Shown: piece after piece, positions 25,777 to 34,183 of the stretch
How the letters are laid out: each line of letters opens with the position of its first letter
Position numbering within the stretch: position 1 is the first letter of the stretch
Assembly (NCBI GenBank): GCA_946480925.1
Contig: CAMLLU010000023.1
Span: forward strand, 1 to 64,000
Source: an uncultured Rivibacter sp.
Lineage (GTDB): Bacteria > Pseudomonadota > Gammaproteobacteria > Burkholderiales > Burkholderiaceae
DNA: 64,000 bases
Reading direction: 5' to 3'
Notes under the pieces: generated by a model
The model's input: the letters and a program-made list of their open reading frames with translations, nothing else
What the model was told of the DNA's origin: nothing
Databases searched by the model: none
Made by a program: the position numbers and the translations under genes

Positions 25777-27088
25777 GTGACGTCCGCCCTCTTGTTCGAC
25801 CCAGACGGGCGGCAGTTGCCGCCTGCGGGCCTGCACTCCGCCTACAGCCCAGTGGCCGAAACGTCGGACGCCGTGCGCAGCAGCGACGGAGCGCTCGCAC
25901 AGCTGATGCGCGATCAGCTGCTGTATCCGCTGTTCCAGCCCATCGCCAGCATGCACGACGGCGGCGTGTACGCGCACGAGGCCCTGATCCGCGGGCCGCG
26001 CGGCACTTCAATGCAGGGCGCTGATGCCCTGCTGCGCGCAGCGCGCGAAGAAGGGCTGCTGTTCGACTTCGAGTTGCACTGCGCGGTCACGGCATGGCAG
26101 CGCTGGGCGCTGCTCGGGCAGGGCGGGCGGCTGTTCGTCAACATCAGCGCCGACGCGCTCGTCGAAGCGCTGCGCCGGCATCGCCTCGAGGTGCACCTTC
26201 AGTACATCGGCCGCCTCGGGCTGCTGCCGCGCATGCTGGTGCTCGAGCTCACCGAACACGAGCGCGTGACGGACATGAACGCGCTCGTCGAGGCCGCGAA
26301 GCTCGTGCATGCCGCGGGCATCTCGCTGGCGCTCGACGACTTCGGCGACGGCCGCTCCAGCCTGCGGCTGTGGTCGCAGCTGCGGCCCGACATCGTCAAG
26401 ATCGACAAGTACTTCACCCGCAACGTCAGCGACGATGCCGACAAGGTGCTCACGCTGCGCGCGTTGATGCAGATCGCCGACACCTTCGGCACCTCGCTGG
26501 TGGCCGAAGGCATCGAGACGCAGGACGACGCCCGCGTGATCCGCGACCTGGGCATGCGCTACGGGCAAGGCTACCTGCTCGGGCGCCCGGCCGAGCAGCC
26601 GCGCAGTTCGGTGGAGCCCGAGGCGCTGGAGGTGCTGGCCGGCAAGCGCGTGGCGGTGTTCCCCGAACAGAACCGGCCGACGCTGACGATGCAACGGCGT
26701 AGCCTCACCGTGATCGACGCGCCCACGGTGAACCGTGACGTCACCAACATGGGCGTGGAGTCGCTGTTCCTGGCGCACCTGCAGTTGCATGCGGTGGCGG
26801 TGGTCGACGAAGAGCGGCCCGTCGCGATCATCAACCGCCAGGCCTTCATGAACCACTACGCGACGCCGTACTTCAAGGAGATCCGATGCACAGGCCGCCA
26901 GCGGCATCGAGACGGAGGACCGGCACGGCGTGCTGCGTTTCTTCCCTTGTACGACGGTGAGCGTCGGCGCGGTCGTGGTCCACGACGGCCGCTTCAAGCA
27001 CCCGGAGCAGGTGGCCAACGAGGCTGCGCTGGCCAAACAGGAAGCCAAGCGCTCGGCCCGCGGCCTGCACGTGCGCGGGCTGGGCTGA
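25777..27088 (+). pseudogene. EAL-CBS-GGDEF signalling protein with internal deletion
   Basis: From a GTG at 25777 the frame encodes a cyclic-di-GMP phosphodiesterase EAL domain (YAHEALIRGP, FVNISADALVE, LALDDFGDGRSSL, VKIDKYFTRN, VAEGIETQDDA) and then half of a CBS pair (VNRDVTNMGVESLFLAH). After NHYATPYFKEI at about 26880 the frame becomes Arg-rich nonsense to 27102. In another frame the end of a GGDEF domain follows at once (ASGIETEDRHGVLRFFPC, then EAALAKQEAKRSARG) and stops at 27086-27088. The second CBS motif and most of GGDEF, probably 200-300 codons, are missing. The EAL domain itself may still work. Confidence 0.8.
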
Positions 27089-27090
27089 GG

Positions 27091-27115
27091 GGCCCACCGT
27101 GAAGACCGGTGGGCC
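27091..27115. terminator. Hairpin between convergent genes
   Basis: GGCCCACCG (27091-27099) and CGGTGGGCC (27107-27115) are perfect complements around a 7-nt loop. It lies between the ends of the convergent EAL and zntB genes. No T-run follows, so it is a weak terminator candidate. Confidence 0.45.
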
Positions 27116-27129
27116 GGTGTCGTCGCGGC

Positions 27130-28134
27130 TCAGTCCTTGCGGCGAAACGCCAGCCAGCCGGCGATGGCGGTGAACAGCGCCACCAGCAGCACCACCGTGA
27201 GGAAGCCGTGGCGGTATTCCGCGAACGGGATGCCGCCCACGTTCATGCCGAAGAAGCCGGTGGTGATGTTGATGGGCAGCGCCAGCACGGTCACCATCGT
27301 CAAGGTGAACAGGCTGCGGTTCGTCTGTTCGCTCACCTGGGCGGCGATCTCTTCCTGCAGCAGCTTGATGCGCTCCTGCAGCGCCGCGAGGTCGCGAATG
27401 ACCAGCGAGAACTCTTCGGTGGCCTGGCGCAGTTCGTCGAGGTCGCCCTCGGCCACCCACGGCGGCGGCTGGCGCAGCAGGCGGAACAGCGCCGCGGGTT
27501 CGGGCGCCAGCAGGCGCTGCAGACGCACCAGCACGCGGCGCAGCTTGCCGAGCTCGGTGCGCTGCTGCTTCAGCCGGCCGTGCAGCAGGCTGTCTTCGAT
27601 CGCATCGACCTTCAGCGTGGCCTCGCGCACGATGCGTGTGAGCACGTCGCCCTGGTCCTTCAGCAGGTGGTTCAGCAGGTCGACCGGTGAGCTGAATTGC
27701 GCTCCTTGCTTGACCGCCTCGCGCAGCCTGTCGATCGAGCGCAGCGGGTGCGCCCGCGCCGTGATCGCGATGTGCCGGTCGACGCACATCCACAGCGTCG
27801 CGATCTCCGAAGGGTCGAACGCGAACTCGTAGGCGACGTCGTTGATCACCGCGACCAGCTGGTCCTGCGCGTCTTCGATGCGGGTGGAGCGCGAGCCCTG
27901 GCGCAGCGCCTCGAAGAACTCCTGCGGCAACGGCAGGTTCTGCCGCATCCACGGCTGCGCCGAGGCGTCGGTGAGGTCGAAATGCAGCCAGGCGAACTCC
28001 ACCTGCGCGTCGGCCGACGCCGAGTCCAGCCATTGCGTGGCTTCGGAAACGTCGATGGGGGTGCCGACTTTCCCCGGGGTGAAGCGATAGCCGCAAAGCA
28101 GCCCGTTTTGGCGAGTGCCGTACGAAAAGGCCAT
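27130..28134 (-). CDS. zntB: CorA-family zinc/magnesium transporter (ZntB-like)
   Basis: The 334-aa protein has the long acidic cytoplasmic domain of CorA/ZntB (AWLHFDLTDASAQPW, RTELGKLRRVLVRLQRLL) and two C-terminal membrane segments. The first ends with FFGMNVGGIPF, the GMN-containing pore motif; the VGG that follows is typical of ZntB. A positively charged end (AFRRKD) stays in the cytoplasm. It would move zinc or magnesium as a pentamer. Single gene, convergent with the EAL gene. Confidence 0.9.
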   Translation of the reverse strand: MAFSYGTRQNGLLCGYRFTPGKVGTPIDVSEATQWLDSASADAQVEFAWLHFDLTDASAQPWMRQNLPLPQEFFEALRQGSRSTRIEDAQDQLVAVINDVAYEFAFDPSEIATLWMCVDRHIAITARAHPLRSIDRLREAVKQGAQFSSPVDLLNHLLKDQGDVLTRIVREATLKVDAIEDSLLHGRLKQQRTELGKLRRVLVRLQRLLAPEPAALFRLLRQPPPWVAEGDLDELRQATEEFSLVIRDLAALQERIKLLQEEIAAQVSEQTNRSLFTLTMVTVLALPINITTGFFGMNVGGIPFAEYRHGFLTVVLLVALFTAIAGWLAFRRKD

Positions 28135-28300
28135 GACGTGGTCGAGTAAGGGTGGAAGCAGGGCGCCGCCGAGTGGCGCGCGCCGGTCGCCTATGGTGCC
28201 TCAATGTGCGGCGGGCGTTCGTGTCGTGCAAGCACAGGCGTTGCCGTGCCGGCCAGGGCTTCACCAAAGTGCCGGTGTCCGGTGTCGACGCTAGAATATT

Positions 28301-28317
28301 GTATAAATCATTTATAC
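28301..28317. promoter_or_regulatory. Perfect 17-bp palindrome upstream of the histone-like gene
   Basis: GTATAAA and TTTATAC are exact complements around TCA, 25 bp before the ATG. It overlaps the AT-rich region where a promoter -10 element would be, so it is a good operator candidate, perhaps for the ribbon-helix-helix-like end of the protein it precedes. Confidence 0.55.
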
Positions 28318-28342
28318 GTTAACCAGCCGGAAGGAGAACCGC

Positions 28343-28768
28343 ATGGCCACCCGAGCCACAACCACCACCACAGCCGCCAAGAAGACCGCAACCACCGCCG
28401 CCGCGAAGCGCAAGCCCGCACCCGGCGCCGCTGCCGCGCCGGCCCAGAAGAATGCGGCCACCGCGGCAAAGAAGACCAAGGCCGCCAAGCCGGCCGCCGC
28501 GCCGCGCGCACCCGCTGCTGAAGCGGCCAAGGCCGACAAGGCCCCCAAGCTCAAGCTCGTGCGCGACAGCTTCACGATGCCGCGCAGCGACATCGCCCTC
28601 ATCGACACGCTGAAGAGCCGCGCCGTCAACTTCAAGCGGCCGGCCAAGAAGAGCGAGCTGCTGCGCGCCGGCCTGCACGCGCTGGCCGCAATGGGCGATC
28701 AGCAGCTCAAGGGCGCGCTCGACGCGCTGGAGCCGCTGCGTCCTGGTCGCCCCAAGAAGAACGACTGA
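28343..28768 (+). CDS. Histone H1-like, Lys/Ala-rich DNA-binding protein
   Basis: The first 70 residues of the 141-aa protein are Lys, Ala, Thr and Pro repeats (AAKKTATTAAAKRKPAPGAA) like bacterial H1-type histones and their eukaryotic tails. The last 70 residues form a folded part (VRDSFTMPRSDIALIDTLKS, then KKSELLRAGLHALAAMG) resembling a ribbon-helix-helix DNA-binding fold. It likely compacts DNA or regulates broadly. GGAGAACC gives a good ribosome site. The 3' end overlaps the convergent VanZ gene by 62 bp. Confidence 0.8.
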   Translation: MATRATTTTTAAKKTATTAAAKRKPAPGAAAAPAQKNAATAAKKTKAAKPAAAPRAPAAEAAKADKAPKLKLVRDSFTMPRSDIALIDTLKSRAVNFKRPAKKSELLRAGLHALAAMGDQQLKGALDALEPLRPGRPKKND

Positions 28769-29174
28769 CCTCGCCCCGAGGCAGCAGGCTGGCCTTCACC
28801 AGCAGGTGGGCCAGCCCCAGCGCCACCAGTGCACCGGCCACGCTGGCCAGCCAGTCGGCCGGGCTAGGCGTGCGGCCGGGCTCGAAGTACTGGGCCGCTT
28901 CATCGAGCGCCGCTACCGCGGCGCACAGCCACACGGCACGCATGCCGTGCCGCAGCCGCACGCCGGGCAGCAGCAGGGCGCACAGGCCGAAGTGCAGCAC
29001 GGCGTGCGCCAGCTTGTCCCAGCCTTCCTTCACGACCTTGCCCGCATAAGGCTGCGCGCCCTGCCAGAACAGGCAGGCCACCAGCAGCACTGCCGCCGTG
29101 CCGCAGGCAACACGCCACCACTTCGGTGGTTGCACGAGCAGGTGTGAAAGCGTCGCGGGTGTTGGGTTCGTCAT
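28707..29174 (-). CDS. VanZ-like membrane protein
   Basis: The 155-aa product has four hydrophobic segments and the VanZ-like motifs WDKLAHAVLHFGLCALLLPG and DEAAQYFEPGRTPSPADWLA. In Burkholderiales such genes often sit in exopolysaccharide/exosortase clusters. It starts at 29174 in an ATGA overlap with the preceding fragment gene. The remains of exopolysaccharide genes lie close by, which supports that origin. Confidence 0.75.
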   Translation of the reverse strand: MTNPTPATLSHLLVQPPKWWRVACGTAAVLLVACLFWQGAQPYAGKVVKEGWDKLAHAVLHFGLCALLLPGVRLRHGMRAVWLCAAVAALDEAAQYFEPGRTPSPADWLASVAGALVALGLAHLLVKASLLPRGEVSRSSWGDQDAAAPARRARP

Positions 29175-29470
29175 TGCTGGCCGATCTCGATGCCGCGCTT
29201 CGGTTGCGTCATGCGGCTGAGCGCGTCGCCACTGGGCATGCCCTCTGTCACCTGCACGCGGCCCTGCGCGTCCTGGTAGACGATGCCCGGCGTGCCTTGC
29301 AGGCCGGAGTCCACCATGAGGCGCAGATTGTCTTTCAGCGCCGCGGCGACCGGTGCGGTGGCCGGCACGGGTTCGCCGGGCTGCGCGCGTGCACTCGGCA
29401 CAGCCCATGGCATGGCCAGCATCGCGGCCAGCAACCAAGGTAGCGCAGCGGCCACCCGCACGGTGTTCAT
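29171..29470 (-). pseudogene. Exported fragment of a DsbG-like thioredoxin-fold protein
   Basis: The 99-aa frame has a signal peptide (ALPWLLAAMLAMPWAVPSARA) followed closely by LRLMVDSGLQGTPGIVYQDA, the cis-Pro loop region near the C-terminus of DsbC/DsbG-type proteins. The CxxC active site and dimerisation domain that should lie between are absent. I read this as an in-frame internal deletion. It could still be expressed and exported but should lack redox activity. Confidence 0.55.
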
Positions 29471-29785
29471 GGTTTGCGGGCCGGCCTGGTGCGGGCAACC
29501 AGCACGGCCGCGAGCGCCAGCAGCAACAGCCACTCGCCACCCAGCGCGCTGCCACCGCCGCCTGCATCAGGGGCCGGCGCAGGCGTTGGTGTCGGAGTTG
29601 GCGTGGGGGTCGGTGTCGGCGTAGGCAGGCCCAGCAACACCGCGTACTGCCTGGTGGCAGCGTTGCTGATCGACACCGGTGTCGAGGCAGGCGCCGTGTA
29701 GGCCGCCGGGTCGGCGGCATAGGTGAGGGCCTGTGCGTCGTTCACGCCGGCCTCGAAGGCGCTGTGCCTGCTCACGCTGACGATG
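29467..29785 (-). pseudogene. C-terminal fragment of a surface protein with sorting tail
   Basis: The frame ends with a Thr-Pro repeat (about 29584-29630 in hexanucleotide units), then GGGGSALGGEWLLLLALAAV and VARTRPARKP. A Gly-rich motif, one hydrophobic helix and a basic tail are the layout of GlyGly-CTERM-type sorting signals. Upstream of about 29785 the frame is the complement of a different gene, so the N-terminal part has been lost at a junction. Confidence 0.6.
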
Positions 29786-30355
29786 AGCTTCCCCGGCACC
29801 AACCGCTTCAAGGACCGGCCGCTCACCGCCGCGGTGGGCATCGCCACCACCTGGGCTTCGCTGGTCGTCATCCTGCTGCTGTGCGGCTACGCCACGCGCA
29901 GCCTGCACTACTTCGAGTGGGACGTGATGCTCACCTGGGTGGTCGCCACGGCGGTGGTGCAGTGGCTGGCGGTGATGGTGGGCCGCGACGTGGTGCGAGC
30001 CCGCGCACGGGCCACCGTCATGCGGCGCAAGGCGGTGGTCGTGGGGGCGGGTGAGCTGGGCATCAAGGCGGCCAACGCATTGCGCGCCGGCATGGAGTCG
30101 CCGGTCGACGTGGTGGGCTTCTTCGACGACCGCGAAGATGCATGCGCGCACCCTGAAGCCACCAGCCGGCGCATCGGCCGCCTGGCCGACGTGGCGCGCT
30201 ACGTCGAAGAGCAGGGCGTGCGCGAGGTCTACATCACGCTGCCGCTGGGCCCGCAGCCGGGCATCGTGGCGCTGCTCGAATCGCTGCAGGGCACCACCGC
30301 ATCGCTGTTCTTCGTGCCCGACGTGTTCGGCATCAGCATCATCCAGGGCCGACAG
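29786..30355 (+). pseudogene. Fragment of an undecaprenyl-phosphate sugar transferase (WcaJ/EpsE-like)
   Basis: The translation contains the middle part of a polyprenyl sugar transferase: membrane segments (TTWASLVVILLLCGYATRSL), the CoA-binding-like Rossmann stretch KAVVVGAGELGIKAANALRA, VVGFFDDRED and VREVYITLPLGPQPGIVALL, ending FFVPDVFGISIIQGR. The start codon region and the catalytic C-terminal bacterial sugar-transferase domain are missing. Both edges are abrupt, at about 29786 and 30355. The frame runs on without a stop into the next gene. Confidence 0.7.
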
Positions 30356-30433
30356 CCGCGCGTATTGACGAGCCGCGCCGGTGGGGCCACGCTGGCGAGA
30401 CAATCCCGGCGCAAACATTCGTCGGAGCCCGCC

Positions 30434-30853
30434 ATGCCGCTGTCGATGCGCATCGTCTTCGTGCTTCTCGGCCTGGGTGCGGTCGCGGTGTCGCTCTGGT
30501 TGCGGCAGATGCACCTTCGCGCACAGGCATGGCACCGCGTGACCGCGCGGATCGTGCGCTCCGAGCGCGTGGCCGACGCGCAGGACGCCGACAGCTCGGT
30601 CGTGATCACCTATCAGTTCAAGGTGGGCGAGCGCGAGTTCACGTCGAGCCGGATCTCGTTTTCGCTCATGCCCAACGGAGCTAAGTCGCAGCAGCGGCTG
30701 GTGGCGCGGTTTGCGCCGGGCAGCGTCGTCGACGCCTACTACGACCCGAGCGACCCGCGCCGCTGCGTGCTCATCCGCGAGGCGACGGTTCCGTGGCTGT
30801 GGGGCCCGGCGGTGGGCGTGGTGTTCATCGCCCTTGCCGTGCTCGCGCCGTGA
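30434..30853 (+). CDS. DUF3592 membrane protein
   Basis: The 139-aa protein has a membrane helix at each end (RIVFVLLGLGAVAVSLWL and WGPAVGVVFIALAVLAP) and a DUF3592 core between (VITYQFKVGEREFTSSRISF, VDAYYDPSDPRRCVL). Members are small membrane proteins of unknown function. The ATG at 30434 is chosen; the frame also continues upstream into the transferase fragment. Confidence 0.7.
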   Translation: MPLSMRIVFVLLGLGAVAVSLWLRQMHLRAQAWHRVTARIVRSERVADAQDADSSVVITYQFKVGEREFTSSRISFSLMPNGAKSQQRLVARFAPGSVVDAYYDPSDPRRCVLIREATVPWLWGPAVGVVFIALAVLAP

Positions 30854-30860
30854 GGCGAGG

Positions 30861-31073
30861 TCAGATCCGCACGTCTTCCACGGCCTGAGGCCGCGCGGCG
30901 GGCGCCGAAGGCACGGCAGCCGGGCGCTGCAGCGCCAGCAGCTGGCGCGATGCCCCCAGGACGAAAAGGCTGTTCGTCACCAGGGAGCGGCGCCACAGCC
31001 GGCGCGGCTCGCTGATCACGCGATAGAGCCATTCGAGCCCATTGCGCTGCATCCACGGCGGCGCACGTCGCAC
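30861..31073 (-). pseudogene. C-terminal fragment of a WecB/TagA/CpsF glycosyltransferase
   Basis: The 70-codon frame reads RAPPWMQRNGLEWLYRVISE then PRRLWRRSLVTNSLFV, the conserved C-terminus of WecB/TagA/CpsF transferases that extend exopolysaccharide repeat units. The catalytic part is absent; upstream sequence is unrelated. Together with the WcaJ-like piece it indicates a former exopolysaccharide locus. Confidence 0.65.
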
Positions 31074-31240
31074 GGGGAGGGGGGCATGGGCATGAAGCGT
31101 TCCTGCCCCGGCGTCATCCGCTCGGCGTTCGGTAAACGATAGGCCTCACCGACTGTCGCCTTCTGCTCCCTTCTTCCTAGGGATGCCGCATGCGTGAGCA
31201 AAGGCCTACCGTCAGAGGGCGCTCCCCCCCATTCACTGCA

Positions 31241-32125
31241 ATGCCGAAAGCTCGACCGAAGCCGGACAGCCGCACGCTGGTGGACCGGTTGCTCGACCGC
31301 ATCAAGAACAACCGCGTCGCGGCTGCCGCCATCCTGGTGGCCCTCGGCCTCGGGGCGTTGGCGAACCTCACGGACTCGACCAGAAAGCTGTCCGACGTGC
31401 TGTCGTCCTTTTCCAGCGCCAGCCTGGCCGGCGAATGGAAGTCGGACGCCGTGGCGTTCTATCCGGTGGGTCCTGAGTTCATGCGCCTGCACTTGCAGGA
31501 GGCCGCGGCCGGCCAGGTGGTGGGCACCATCCGGTTCAACGGGGCCGGGCACGTGGGCGCCAGGCGGTTCGAGCTGTTCGACGGGAAGCGCGAAGGCAGG
31601 AAGCTCAGCTTCTCGTTCGACAGCGGCGCGCGCTTGTACGCCGGTGGAAGCGGGTCGGTCCCCGTGCGTGAAACGGTGGTGGGCGAGCTCGCGGGCGACG
31701 AGCTTCGGCTTGTCTATCAAAGAGAGGGGCATGGCGGCGTGCCCCTCACGGCACGCCGCATCGAGCAGGCGGTCCAGCTCGCCGAAGGGCGCCTGGCCAT
31801 CACCTACAAGGGCAAGGAATATGCCGACCATCGCGCCGCCTGCATGCAGCTCCTGAGCGAGCTCGACCCTCTGCAGACGTACAGGCAGTCGGCCCTGTCC
31901 GACGACAACGGCGACGTGCACTGCAGCGGCAAGCAGGCCGACGGCCGCGACGGGTTCGACATGTACCGCAACGCTGTGCAGCAGGAGTTGATCTGCCCGC
32001 AGAACTCGAGAAGGGTGCCCGTGGACGGCATGTCGTTCAAGTCGCTGAAGCGGTGCGAGTGCGATGGCCGCCTGATGGCCGCGGGGACGCAGTGCGTCAG
32101 CGCCTCACAGCCCGGCACGCGATAG
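31241..32125 (+). CDS. Hypothetical membrane-anchored protein
   Basis: From the ATG at 31241 (31190 is an alternative) the 294-aa product has one N-terminal membrane helix (RVAAAAILVALGLGALANLT), then an extracytoplasmic domain starting SSASLAGEWKSDAV. The part around EWKSDAVAFYPVGPE and VVGTIRFNGAGHVGARRFEL suggests a beta-rich lipocalin-like fold. Six Cys lie in the C-terminal third. No family is recognised. Confidence 0.6.
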   Translation: MPKARPKPDSRTLVDRLLDRIKNNRVAAAAILVALGLGALANLTDSTRKLSDVLSSFSSASLAGEWKSDAVAFYPVGPEFMRLHLQEAAAGQVVGTIRFNGAGHVGARRFELFDGKREGRKLSFSFDSGARLYAGGSGSVPVRETVVGELAGDELRLVYQREGHGGVPLTARRIEQAVQLAEGRLAITYKGKEYADHRAACMQLLSELDPLQTYRQSALSDDNGDVHCSGKQADGRDGFDMYRNAVQQELICPQNSRRVPVDGMSFKSLKRCECDGRLMAAGTQCVSASQPGTR

Positions 32126-32258
32126 CGGCGCGAGGCCCATGTAGCGGTCGGCCAAGCAAAACCTGGCAATGTGCCGGCCGCGGCCACCGCAATCCAGGCG
32201 CTTGCCGGTGTAGGGCGAGCCCCAACTGCATAGGGTTTCGGAGGGGTTGTTCGATTCA

Positions 32259-32282
32259 ATATTTTCACTATGATGGAAATAT
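32259..32282. promoter_or_regulatory. Candidate ArsR operator
   Basis: ATATTTTCA and TGGAAATAT form an inverted repeat with one mismatch around CTATGA, overlapping the arsR start codon. It is in the expected place for autoregulation of an arsenic operon. Confidence 0.5.
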
Positions 32283-32607
32283 GGAAGAGAAAGACGTCAT
32301 TCGCTCCCTTGCCGCTCTGGCTCACGGCCACCGCCTGCAGATCTTTCGCGCCCTGGTCGTTGCCGGCAGTCGGGGCATGACGCCTGGTGTGATGGCCGAA
32401 GGCGCCGGCATCCCGCCTGCAACGCTGTCCTTCCATCTCAAGGAACTGATGAACGCCGGCCTGGTGACGCAGGAGCGCCTGGGCCGCAACCTCGTCTACC
32501 GGGCGTCGTTCGAACACATGAACGGGCTGCTGGGCTACCTGACCGAGAACTGCTGCGAAGGCGAGGCTTGTCTTGCCGAAACCGCCGCATCGTCTTGCGG
32601 CTGCTGA
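32281..32607 (+). CDS. arsR: ArsR-family arsenite-responsive repressor
   Basis: The 108-aa protein has the ArsR winged helix (LAALAHGHRLQIFRALVVAG, PATLSFHLKELMNAGLVTQE). The metal site is not in the usual alpha-3 helix: Cys lie at the C-terminus (TENCCEGEAC, SSCGC), like ArsR proteins that bind As(III) with C-terminal Cys pairs. It should release the promoter when arsenite binds. It is the first gene of the ars operon, 14 bp before arsI. Confidence 0.9.
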   Translation: MEEKDVIRSLAALAHGHRLQIFRALVVAGSRGMTPGVMAEGAGIPPATLSFHLKELMNAGLVTQERLGRNLVYRASFEHMNGLLGYLTENCCEGEACLAETAASSCGC

Positions 32608-32621
32608 CAAAGGAAACCACG

Positions 32622-33095
32622 ATGAAGCGCTTCCACGTCCATGTCCACGTCGAGGACCTCGCCAAGAGCGTCACCTTCTATTCCAAGTTGTTCGCGGCCG
32701 AACCCACGCGCCTGGAGACCGACTACGCCAAGTGGATGCTCGATGACCCGTACATCAACTTCGCCATCTCCACGCGCGGCGGCAAGCCCGGCGTCGATCA
32801 CCTGGGCTTCCAGACCGACGATGCCGAGGAACTGGCCGAGTTGAAGGCCCGCGCGCAGTCGGCCGACATGGCGCTGTTCGACGAAGGCGCGACCAGCTGC
32901 TGCTACGCCCGGGGCGAGAAGCACTGGGTCACGGACCCGCAGGGCATCGCCTGGGAGCACTTCCGCACGTTGGCCGACATTCCCGTCTTCAGCGAGAAGA
33001 CCGCTGATGCGGCGCAGGCCTCGGCCTGCTGCGCTCCCACCACCCGGGGCAAGCCCATCGGCATTGCCGTGAAGCCGGCGTCCTCCTGCTGCTGA
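32622..33095 (+). CDS. arsI: ArsI-type C-As lyase / CadI-like dioxygenase
   Basis: The 157-aa protein has the vicinal-oxygen-chelate fold with metal ligands in HVHVHVEDLA, GVDHLGFQTDD and GIAWEHFRTL, and the adjacent Cys pair in EGATSCCYARGE that binds trivalent organoarsenicals in ArsI. ArsI cleaves the carbon-arsenic bond of methylarsenite. A Cys-rich tail (ASACCAPT, SSCC) could deliver metal or arsenic. Placement between arsR and arsC supports an arsenic role over cadmium. Confidence 0.85.
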   Translation: MKRFHVHVHVEDLAKSVTFYSKLFAAEPTRLETDYAKWMLDDPYINFAISTRGGKPGVDHLGFQTDDAEELAELKARAQSADMALFDEGATSCCYARGEKHWVTDPQGIAWEHFRTLADIPVFSEKTADAAQASACCAPTTRGKPIGIAVKPASSCC

Positions 33096-33157
33096 GCGAA
33101 AAGGCAAGAACCAGGCTCGTGCCTGTGGCACCAGTGTTCCACCCATAGGAGTCCACC

Positions 33158-33652
33158 GTGAACGAAACGGCCTACAACGTTCTCTTCATCTGCACCGGCA
33201 ATTCGGCGAGGTCCATCATGGCCGAGGGATTGCTCAATGCCATGGGCTCCGAGCGCTTCAAGGCGTACTCCGCAGGAAGCCAGCCCAAGGGTGAAGTCAA
33301 TCCGCTGGCCTTGTCGACACTGCAACGCCTGGGAGTCCCCGGCGATGGCTATCGCAGCAAGAGCTGGGACGAGTTCGCGACCTCGGATGCGCCGCAGATG
33401 GACTTCGTGTTCACCGTGTGTGACACCGCGGCAGGCGAGGTCTGCCCCGTGTGGCCCGGGCAGCCCATGACCGCGCACTGGGGCTTGCCCGATCCGGCGG
33501 CCGTGGAGGGGGCAGACGAGGTGAAGCAGCGCGCCTTCATGGAGACGGCGGTCGCGCTGAAGCGCCGCATCGAGCTGATGCTCGCGCTGCCGATGTCGAG
33601 CCTCGATCACCTGGCGATCCACCGGGAGGTCCAGGCGATCGGCCGGACGTGA
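33158..33652 (+). CDS. arsC: Arsenate reductase, thioredoxin-coupled type (copy 1)
   Basis: The 164-aa protein has the low-molecular-weight phosphatase loop FICTGNSARSIMAEG near the N-terminus and the two further redox Cys in VCDTAAGEVCPVWPG. It reduces arsenate to arsenite with electrons from thioredoxin. GTG start at 33158. It is the most diverged of the three copies (AHWGLPDPA where the others have VHWGYPDPS). The stop overlaps the next GTG start. Confidence 0.9.
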   Translation: MNETAYNVLFICTGNSARSIMAEGLLNAMGSERFKAYSAGSQPKGEVNPLALSTLQRLGVPGDGYRSKSWDEFATSDAPQMDFVFTVCDTAAGEVCPVWPGQPMTAHWGLPDPAAVEGADEVKQRAFMETAVALKRRIELMLALPMSSLDHLAIHREVQAIGRT

Positions 33653-34146
33653 CCTCCGTGACGACCAACGTCCTGATCCTGTGCACCCACAACGCAGCGC
33701 GCAGCATCCTTGCCGAGGCCATGCTGAACCACTGGGCGCGGCGGCTCCACAAGGACGTGTGCGCATACAGCGCGGGCAGCCGACCGCGTGGATCTGTCGA
33801 CGCCGATGCCCTGGCGGTACTGCGTGCGGCCGATGTGGAAACCACGGGCCTGCACCCGAAGAACTGGTACGAGTTGGTCGGGGCGGGCGTGCCTTCGATG
33901 CGGATCGTGATCACCGCTTGTGACAGCGCCGCGATGGAGGTCTGCCCGACCCAGCCCCTGAGTCCGGTGCGCGTGCACTGGGGGTATCCGGATCCTTCGA
34001 AGATCGTCGTACCCGACCGGGCTGCCGCGTTCGAGGCGACGCGCCAGTCGTTGTCGGACCGCATGCTGACGTTGCTGGAGCTGCCCCTGCAGCGCATGAG
34101 CGACGCGGACCTCGAGGACGCCCTCACGTACATCGGCAAGAGCTGA
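33649..34146 (+). CDS. arsC: Arsenate reductase, thioredoxin-coupled type (copy 2)
   Basis: A GTG start at 33649 overlaps the previous stop by 4 bp; a second GTG at 33658 is possible. The 165-aa product has LILCTHNAARSILAEAM with the catalytic Cys and the pair in ACDSAAMEVCPTQPL. Sequence is close to copy 3 but differs in the helix before the second Cys pair (YELVGAGVPSMRIVI), so the copies are not a recent duplication. Confidence 0.9.
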   Translation: MTSVTTNVLILCTHNAARSILAEAMLNHWARRLHKDVCAYSAGSRPRGSVDADALAVLRAADVETTGLHPKNWYELVGAGVPSMRIVITACDSAAMEVCPTQPLSPVRVHWGYPDPSKIVVPDRAAAFEATRQSLSDRMLTLLELPLQRMSDADLEDALTYIGKS

Positions 34147-34183
34147 AGCGAACCATCGCAACCCTTCGGGAGATTTCTGCACC

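Noticed and set aside
29584..29630. Hexanucleotide tandem repeat considered as a CRISPR or regulatory repeat
   Set aside because: It simply encodes a Thr-Pro linker on the minus strand; units are 6 bp with no spacers. No CRISPR array was seen anywhere in the window.
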